A DNA stretch of 47,572 bases from Rhizobium sp. BK376 (GTDB lineage: Bacteria > Pseudomonadota > Alphaproteobacteria > Rhizobiales > Rhizobiaceae), in assembly GCF_004341625.1 (NCBI RefSeq), contig NZ_SLZG01000030.1, positions 1 through 47,572 of the forward strand, in the 5' to 3' direction. This document shows, one piece after another, positions 43,089 to 47,572 of this stretch. A program made the translations under genes and the position numbers. The notes under the pieces are model-generated. The model was not told the origin of the DNA. It saw nothing but the letters and a program-made list of their open reading frames with translations, and did no database searches. Every line of letters begins with the position of its first letter. Position 1 is the stretch's first letter.

Positions 43089-43304
43089 CTAGACGCCGAG
43101 GATGGCGTCGATCTCGGCAATGATGGCTGCATAGGTCTGTATATGCCTGTGGTATTCAGCCTTGATTTCTTCGGTGATGTCGGCGAGCGGGCCGTTGCCT
43201 TCCTGTCGGAAGTGCTTCGTCTCGTTCTCCTCCATATGCCGAAGCTGCTGCTCATATTCCTTGAGCTTCTGCTGGTGGTTGTCTCGAATTTTTGCCAAGT
43301 CCAT
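43089..43304 (-). CDS. small coiled-coil hypothetical protein
   Basis: A 71-residue, highly charged helical protein beginning 'MDLAKIRDNHQQKLKEYEQQ' and rich in Glu, Lys and Gln, with heptad-like Leu/Ile spacing up to 'IIAEIDAILGV'. The start at 43304 follows GGGAGAAAAAA; an upstream start would add an unrelated 18-residue piece. No family is recognised. It is likely cytoplasmic and oligomeric. Confidence 0.6.
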   Translation of the reverse strand: MDLAKIRDNHQQKLKEYEQQLRHMEENETKHFRQEGNGPLADITEEIKAEYHRHIQTYAAIIAEIDAILGV

Positions 43305-43525
43305 TTTTTTCTCCCAAGAATATGCGGTGCCAGTCCTGACTAACGCCGAGCACGACACGTTCGCTCACGCGATCGCAACGGGCAAGCCAGCAATGACCCC
43401 GAAAAGGAAATGCGGTGGGAGGCTTGGCTCTCTCGATGGGTGGGGATTTGAAGGATCTCGATGAGCCAATAAGCTGAAAGCGGGCACCATATACGCAGGG
43501 GCTGCCTCGTAGTCACAGAGCGTGG

Positions 43526-43660
43526 TTACTCACTGCCGCGCTCGAACAAAGGAGCAAGATGACCATAACGCCAAGCACGATACGTCATCCTAACCACGCC
43601 TTGCGCAAAGATTACAACGGCAATTGCGGCGAGGGCGATGGACAAGACGGTCTTCAGCAT
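43526..43660 (-). CDS. 44-residue membrane protein
   Basis: The ATG at 43660 opens a frame with one membrane helix ('VLSIALAAIAVVIFAQGVV', residues 5-23) and a short basic cytoplasmic tail ('YRAWRYGHLAPLFERG'). Codon use is convincing although the ribosome site is weak. The opposite-strand frame 43559-43837 has a Shine-Dalgarno-like start but Cys/His/Asn-rich low-quality sequence and is judged a shadow. Confidence 0.5.
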   Translation of the reverse strand: MLKTVLSIALAAIAVVIFAQGVVRMTYRAWRYGHLAPLFERGSE

Positions 43661-43839
43661 TGGTGGTCAATTCCGTGGTCGGGATTTGGGAAGCTTAGCT
43701 CACATTGCAAAAGAAACTATAACCATTGTTTAGAAGCGCCTCAACTATCCATAGGTATGGGCGAGCCTAGAATTTTAGCGATTCTGGTTATGGGTCCGAA
43801 AGTTGCACATGCTACCTTTGATTTGTCGCGGAGGTAGAA

Positions 43840-44124
43840 ATGTCGAAGTTTGCGGGACTGGTTGTCATATCGTCTGCGGTCGCCTTTTTGGGTTCTGGCG
43901 GATATGTGCTGATACCGACGGGGGTTCCGGTCGGAGCTCGTGAGGTTGTCGATCCGAAATGCGACATCAAAGGCAATATTAGTATCGACACCGGCGAGCG
44001 CATTTATCATGTGCCAGGGCAGAAGTATTACGCCGAGACGAGGATTTCACCGGAATACGGCGAGCAATGGTTCTGTTCCGAGGCCGATGCGCGAGCTGCG
44101 GGCTGGCGAAAGTCAAAGCGTTAG
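43840..44124 (+). CDS. sunset-domain small protein (ExoI C-terminus-like)
   Basis: A 94-residue protein with an N-terminal hydrophobic segment ('FAGLVVISSAVAFLGSGGYV') that may be a signal anchor. A compact C-terminal domain follows, with 'CDIKGNIS', 'ERIYHVPGQKYYAETRIS' and 'WFCSEADARAAGWRKSKR'. This pattern (paired Cys, H-V-P-G, A-G-W-R) is the 'sunset' domain seen at the end of rhizobial ExoI-like nucleases. Here it stands alone without the nuclease part. The start has GGAGG before it. Likely exported or membrane-attached; the function is unknown. Confidence 0.7.
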   Translation: MSKFAGLVVISSAVAFLGSGGYVLIPTGVPVGAREVVDPKCDIKGNISIDTGERIYHVPGQKYYAETRISPEYGEQWFCSEADARAAGWRKSKR

Positions 44125-44189
44125 CTGGTTACGCGAACGGCGAGTTTGCGTCGTCCTTCTCGGAACGCGTCCTGGCGGCTCCCGTGACT

Positions 44190-44765
44190 TTAGTTTTGCA
44201 GGATTTGGGGCCGGGCTCTCTCGGCCTGATCCTCCACTTCGAGAATATCGACCCTTCCCAGGTCAAGCAGATCGTAAATCTTCTTCGCGGCATCCTCCAA
44301 ATCGCTGCCTCGTACATGGACGACAGGTGTCGTCGCCTCGCAGGTCGCTAGATCATAAATGGCCATGCCCCAAGCTTTTCCTGAGGCCATGTATGCGATT
44401 TGCATCTCACCGATCGATACGGAGTCCTCGTTGATATAAAGCGCGGTCTTGAAGCATCGGACGTTGCCCTTGCCAGAAACGACAGCCCGCAATTTATGGT
44501 GAGCGCGGCGCAGTTTGTTCGACTTGCAAGCGGGTAGATAGTAAAGGCCGATCCCTTGTTCGGGAGGATCAAAGAATTGATCAACGGCTCCCGATGCATG
44601 GAAGAGAAGTTCCATCAACTCCGTCGACTTATATCTCGATCCATCGGATTCCTCGTCCGCGCAATGATCCTGGACAAACGATACCAGTCTTCTGAGGGAG
44701 ACAATGTCTTCCTGGGAAATACGCAATTCGCCGCCTGTGATCGTCGGCTCCGAAATCACATCCAT
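44190..44765 (-). CDS. hypothetical protein, 191 residues
   Basis: A soluble, acidic protein. The N-terminal half is helical ('EDIVSLRRLVSFVQDHCADE', 'STELMELLFHASGAVDQFF'). The C-terminal half resembles an alternating strand/helix fold ('CFKTALYINEDSVSIGEMQI' to 'EDAAKKIYDLLDL'). It has a good AAAGGAG ribosome site. No domain is recognised. It lies downstream of the two small coupled genes 44800-45314 and may belong to their operon. Confidence 0.6.
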   Translation of the reverse strand: MDVISEPTITGGELRISQEDIVSLRRLVSFVQDHCADEESDGSRYKSTELMELLFHASGAVDQFFDPPEQGIGLYYLPACKSNKLRRAHHKLRAVVSGKGNVRCFKTALYINEDSVSIGEMQIAYMASGKAWGMAIYDLATCEATTPVVHVRGSDLEDAAKKIYDLLDLGRVDILEVEDQAERARPQILQN

Positions 44766-44799
44766 CGCTCTACTCCTTTCCCTATAACTGACGTCGCCG

Positions 44800-45003
44800 T
44801 CAGGACGCCAACAACTCGGCTACCATCCCGGTCTCAAGGCGTGTGTCTGCATCGCGGTGGAGGTAGTGTTTCCAGCACCACCACTGCATTTCCTGACGGC
44901 GGCCTGGGGGAGAAAAACCGAAGCCCGCCCAATCTCCACAGTGGCAACGATGGGCAATCGGGGCCGGAGCGTGCTGAGCAGGCTGTCGGTCGATATCGCT
45001 CAT
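44800..45003 (-). CDS. small Cys/Trp-rich protein
   Basis: The 67-residue product contains 'HRCHCGDWAGFGFSPPGR' and 'MQWWCWKHYLHRDAD': three Cys, several His and Trp that could bind a metal. Its start overlaps the stop of the preceding gene by 4 bp (ATGA, 45000-45003), which supports it as a real coupled gene. Function unknown. Confidence 0.6.
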   Translation of the reverse strand: MSDIDRQPAQHAPAPIAHRCHCGDWAGFGFSPPGRRQEMQWWCWKHYLHRDADTRLETGMVAELLAS

Positions 45004-45314
45004 TGTCTTTGGGTCCTTGCAGCTTCAATGGCACTGTCGAAGACGCTGCGCAGCTGCGCAAGATAATCGAGCGATCCTTCAATCTCAGCCGCATTGAACT
45101 TGTCGTCTGGCTCGACTTCCGACGCCACGAATTTCAGATCGCGTTCTATGTTGAACGTCACTTCGCCCACAAAGCCCTTCGGGTCTTCCGTCAACATTGC
45201 TAGACGCATCAGGACCTGACCGGACAGCATCTCGCTCACACGCATCTGTGACCGCGTTTGCCGCAAAACATCCAGCAGAAAGCCGATCGGGTCCTCGTCG
45301 ATTTGGTCGGTCAT
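45000..45314 (-). CDS. hypothetical protein, 104 residues
   Basis: A soluble, acidic, mostly helical protein ('IGFLLDVLRQTRSQMRVSEM', 'FNAAEIEGSLDYLAQLRSVF') preceded by a strong AGGAGG site. The leader carries A/T-rich direct half-repeats (45333-45358, gttcttattatgttctcatta), perhaps a regulator site. It is first of a coupled pair with the Cys/Trp-rich gene. No family is recognised. Confidence 0.6.
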   Translation of the reverse strand: MTDQIDEDPIGFLLDVLRQTRSQMRVSEMLSGQVLMRLAMLTEDPKGFVGEVTFNIERDLKFVASEVEPDDKFNAAEIEGSLDYLAQLRSVFDSAIEAARTQRQ

Positions 45315-45416
45315 TGAGATACCTCCTATCGTTTGTTCTTATTATGTTCTCATTATTGGAGGAGTCAACAAATTTGGCTGGCTCATTCGATTCGCTTCAG
45401 AACTCGGACTCCGGGC

Positions 45417-46193
45417 TTAAACGTGATCAAGTTCGATGATGACGGGAGCGTGGTCGCTCGTATGCTCCCAGCTGCGGACTTCCCTTCGAACCGTGGCCGA
45501 TACGAGCCACTCGGCGACGGTCGGCGACAATAGGAAATGGTCGATCCGCAGTCCGGCGTCTCGGGCGAACGCGTTCCGGAAATATTTCCAGAACGTATAG
45601 ATGCGCTCATCCGGATGCAGGTGGCGGATCGCGTCCGTCCATCCCTGGGCAACGAGCGCGGCATATGCCTCGCGCACCTCTGGGCGGAACAGGGCGTCGT
45701 CTCTCCATCGTTCAGGCGCATAGACGTCGAGATTGGTCGGCATGACATTGAAATCACCCACCAGCATGGCGGGCACGTCGAGGTCCAGAAGTTCACGCGC
45801 ATAGTGCTGCAGGCGCTCGAACCAACGAAGCTTGTAGCCGAATTTCGGGCCGGGCGCGGGGTTACCATTTGGAAGATAAAGGCAGCCAATCAGGAGACCG
45901 TTCACCGCAGCCTCGATGTAACGACTGTGCGTGTCGTCAGGGTCGCCCGGGAGACCTCGCCGAGTGAGAAGAGGTTCCGCGTCTCTTGCAAGGATCGCAA
46001 CGCCGTTCCAGCTCTTCTGACCGTGCCAGATCGCGCCGTAGCCAACCTGCTCGATGGCCTTTCGGGGAAATCTGTCGTCCGGCGTCTTTAATTCCTGCAG
46101 GCACACGACATCAGGACGATCTTCGGCAAGCCAGCGCAGCAGGACGTCGAGCCTGCCGTTCACGCCATTCACGTTATAGGTCGCAATCTTCAA
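45417..46193 (-). CDS. xthA: exodeoxyribonuclease III (AP endonuclease family)
   Basis: The 258-residue enzyme has the full exonuclease III/APE1 motif set: 'KIATYNVNGVNGRL' with Asn, the metal Glu in 'VVCLQELKTPDDRF', 'GCLYLPNGNPAPG', 'PAMLVGDFNVMPTNLDV' with catalytic Asp/Asn, and the final 'SDHAPVIIEL' Asp-His pair. It repairs abasic sites and 3'-blocked ends in DNA. The start is a TTG at 46193 behind AGAGGGG, since the 58 codons further upstream do not resemble the family and no ATG fits. It lies 5 kb from the Ku operon, so the area may hold several DNA-repair functions. Rhizobial genomes often carry more than one xth homologue. Confidence 0.9.
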   Translation of the reverse strand: MKIATYNVNGVNGRLDVLLRWLAEDRPDVVCLQELKTPDDRFPRKAIEQVGYGAIWHGQKSWNGVAILARDAEPLLTRRGLPGDPDDTHSRYIEAAVNGLLIGCLYLPNGNPAPGPKFGYKLRWFERLQHYARELLDLDVPAMLVGDFNVMPTNLDVYAPERWRDDALFRPEVREAYAALVAQGWTDAIRHLHPDERIYTFWKYFRNAFARDAGLRIDHFLLSPTVAEWLVSATVRREVRSWEHTSDHAPVIIELDHV

Positions 46194-46431
46194 TGTGCCC
46201 CTCTGGTGAGAGCGGGTGGACGGGTAAGAAGCTCGACTGCCGCTTCGTTGGCCATCGGAGGAAAACGGAAAAACTCCGATGTTCTTCTGCACCGTCGCGT
46301 CCGTTTGGCACAGCCCGCGCTCGCCAGCTAAACACAAGACAGCGCCGAACGTTCCATCGTCTGGCACCGATTGATCTGGCCTTCGGCATCCCGCGCTATA
46401 TGCGTCGCAAGCGGACCAGCACTTTCGGTTA

Positions 46432-46722
46432 TCATTCGCTGTCTGCGAGAATCTTCAACCGTCGGATTGCGTCAGCGGCCTCCAGGAAGCCGTGGGAAAT
46501 CAATACGTCCCATACACCGTCAAGCACCATGTCGGAGAGCGCCAGCAGTTCGGTAGCAAGTCTATGTGATCTGTGATCGGCGACATTCCCGAGCAGTTCC
46601 TCCATGTCGACAATGGTGTGTGCCGCTCTAACCAGCAGGCGACGCTTCTCGACGGTCGTCAACCGATCGATTTCATTGGCGGCCCGGTATAGCTCTGCGA
46701 CAAAGTTGGTGGTGGGCGTCAT
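46432..46722 (-). CDS. hypothetical helical protein, 96 residues
   Basis: A soluble, all-helical, Leu-rich protein ('FVAELYRAANEIDRLTTVEK', 'TELLALSDMVLDGVWDVLIS', 'FLEAADAIRRLKILADSE'). The start is the ATG at 46722. No known domain. It resembles small Rhizobiales proteins of no assigned role. Confidence 0.55.
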   Translation of the reverse strand: MTPTTNFVAELYRAANEIDRLTTVEKRRLLVRAAHTIVDMEELLGNVADHRSHRLATELLALSDMVLDGVWDVLISHGFLEAADAIRRLKILADSE

Positions 46723-46901
46723 CAAAATTCCATCCCCACACGAAGTGATTTCGTTGCCCTCAACCGCGCGGACCTCTACCGCATACCTTCTCCGCTCGAA
46801 GACAGAAATGGCGGATGAGCAGACCGGCCGGTGAATTTTTCAACGATATCGGCCAAGGGTGGTCTTTCAGTGCGAAGAAATTCTCGCTCACACTGTGTCC
46901 G

Positions 46902-47081
46902 TTACCAGAATACCTGAACGGCGACGATGACGAGAAAAGCTACTATGACTGCTGAAGCAATCCGGAAGACGGTGCGATTGGCCTCGGCGAGTACCTGTGG
47001 CTTCGCGTCCCGCTTGGGATTGAATTTGTGGCGAGGTTTCTGTTGTGCTCCCGCCCGAGGCGGTTTGTCTGCTGCTGCCAT
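46902..47081 (-). CDS. small single-pass membrane protein
   Basis: A 59-residue protein: a basic, Lys/Arg/Pro-rich N-terminal half ('RAGAQQKPRHKFNPKRDAKP') and one C-terminal membrane helix ('IASAVIVAFLVIVAVQVFW'). It is tail-anchored with the basic part in the cytoplasm. A GTG three codons upstream (47090) is an alternative start. Function unknown. Confidence 0.55.
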   Translation of the reverse strand: MAAADKPPRAGAQQKPRHKFNPKRDAKPQVLAEANRTVFRIASAVIVAFLVIVAVQVFW

Positions 47082-47495
47082 GGTTGTCACTCGGGGCGGT
47101 GGGTCAATGCACCGCAGTCTAACATGAAAGCTGTCGAGCGTTTAGTTCGAGTACTACGTGGCCTCACAGGCTCAGCAGGCGGAACCAAAGCGATGACGGT
47201 GTAATCCGACAGGAGCCCTCCGATCGCGGCAGATCACTGGCGATATATTTGCCGCGATCAGACGTGAACAGAAGTGAACAGAAGCGGTGCAATGTGGCAG
47301 GCGGATGCCCGAATTGATGCACAGATACATAGGGTGGCTACACACAGTCACTTTTAACAAGGTGCGGAAATAGCGCTAATTTTTCAGCCGATCCTCGCTA
47401 GATGGCTCGAAGACGAGCCTTGACGATGCTTTTTCAGCGGCCTTGTCGGCCCATTCTGCCGTAATCCCCCCTCTCTCGGCGGATTACGGGCGCGA
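47082..47495. other. intergenic region with repeats
   Basis: No gene is recognised. It holds a 10-bp-arm inverted repeat (gatcgcggca 47222-47231 / tgccgcgatc 47250-47259), a tandem copy of gtgaacagaa (47264-47283), and gtaatcc/ggattac (47461-47467/47481-47487) just after the transposase stop. Confidence 0.5.
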
Positions 47496-47572
47496 TCATG
47501 CCGTCGCCAGCAGCTTTGGTAGCCTCACCAAATTATAAGCGGTGGCCGTCAGGGTGAACATCCAGCCGACGC
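47496..47572 (-). mobile_element. transposase C-terminus (partial, runs off the window)
   Basis: The last 25 codons read 'VGWMFTLTATAYNLVRLPKL' followed by 'LATA' and TGA. The 'A-x-N-L-x-R-L-P-K-L' ending is typical of DDE transposases of the IS5/IS1182-like groups. The rest lies outside the window, so the element family and its ends cannot be fixed. Confidence 0.7.

Noticed and set aside
43559..43837. 92-codon plus-strand ORF with a Shine-Dalgarno-like start
   Set aside because: Composition rich in His/Asn/Cys and unlike proteins; the minus-strand 44-residue membrane protein explains part of the region better.
46194..46367. ATG-started extension of exonuclease III
   Set aside because: The family begins at the K-I-A-T-Y-N segment; 58 upstream codons show no similarity and a ribosome site precedes the TTG at 46193.

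Overview
The window looks like chromosomal DNA of a Rhizobiaceae bacterium (Rhizobium, Sinorhizobium, Agrobacterium or close kin). The evidence is a very large cyclic beta-1,2-glucan synthase (NdvB/ChvB type, about 2,830 residues), an rRNA operon that ends 5S - tRNA-fMet, an EcfG-type general-stress promoter, paired Ku genes, DUF982 and sunset-domain small proteins, and high-GC codon usage throughout. All calls rest on reading the sequence; no database search was run.

Layout. 1-485: 3' end of an rRNA operon (5S fragment, a run of hairpins, initiator tRNA, terminator). 550-1430: a ParD/ParE-like toxin-antitoxin pair and a small ORF. 1660-8540: a TetR regulator with a palindromic operator, divergent from a metallo-beta-lactamase-fold hydrolase and a secreted SnoaL-like protein, followed by a convergent RND efflux pump operon (adaptor plus pump). 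9130-11720: YqhA membrane protein, a self-inhibited Fic protein, and a frameshifted glutathione S-transferase. 12310-17120: a complete threonate/tetronate catabolic locus (ltnD-otnI divergent from a LacI regulator-otnK-otnC) with two mirror-image copies of one 17-bp operator. 17270-20430: an SDR remnant, a patatin-GntP permease pair, and a decayed DUF3396 immunity-like gene. 20551-29040: ndvB. 30145-32657: class II aldolase and HAD hydrolase divergent from a LysR regulator.

32775-38018 is a zone of gene decay: an ABC ATPase cut off just after Walker A, a phosphatase lacking its N-terminus, an alpha/beta hydrolase with a frameshift and a nonsense codon, and a small secreted protein with an in-frame TAG. 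Intact AraC, SDR and LysR genes lie between them.

38184-40680 is the most interesting unit. Two tandem Ku genes, an uncharacterised gene and a DUF982 gene lie in one tightly coupled operon behind a good EcfG/RpoE2-type promoter (GGAAC-N16-CGTT). This suggests that non-homologous end joining is switched on by the general stress response together with two undescribed partners. From 40900 to 47100 come a CPBP protease, an exonuclease III homologue and about a dozen small proteins, many with signal peptides or a membrane segment and no recognisable function. Four of these calls are 29 to 71 residues long. The window ends inside the C-terminus of a transposase.
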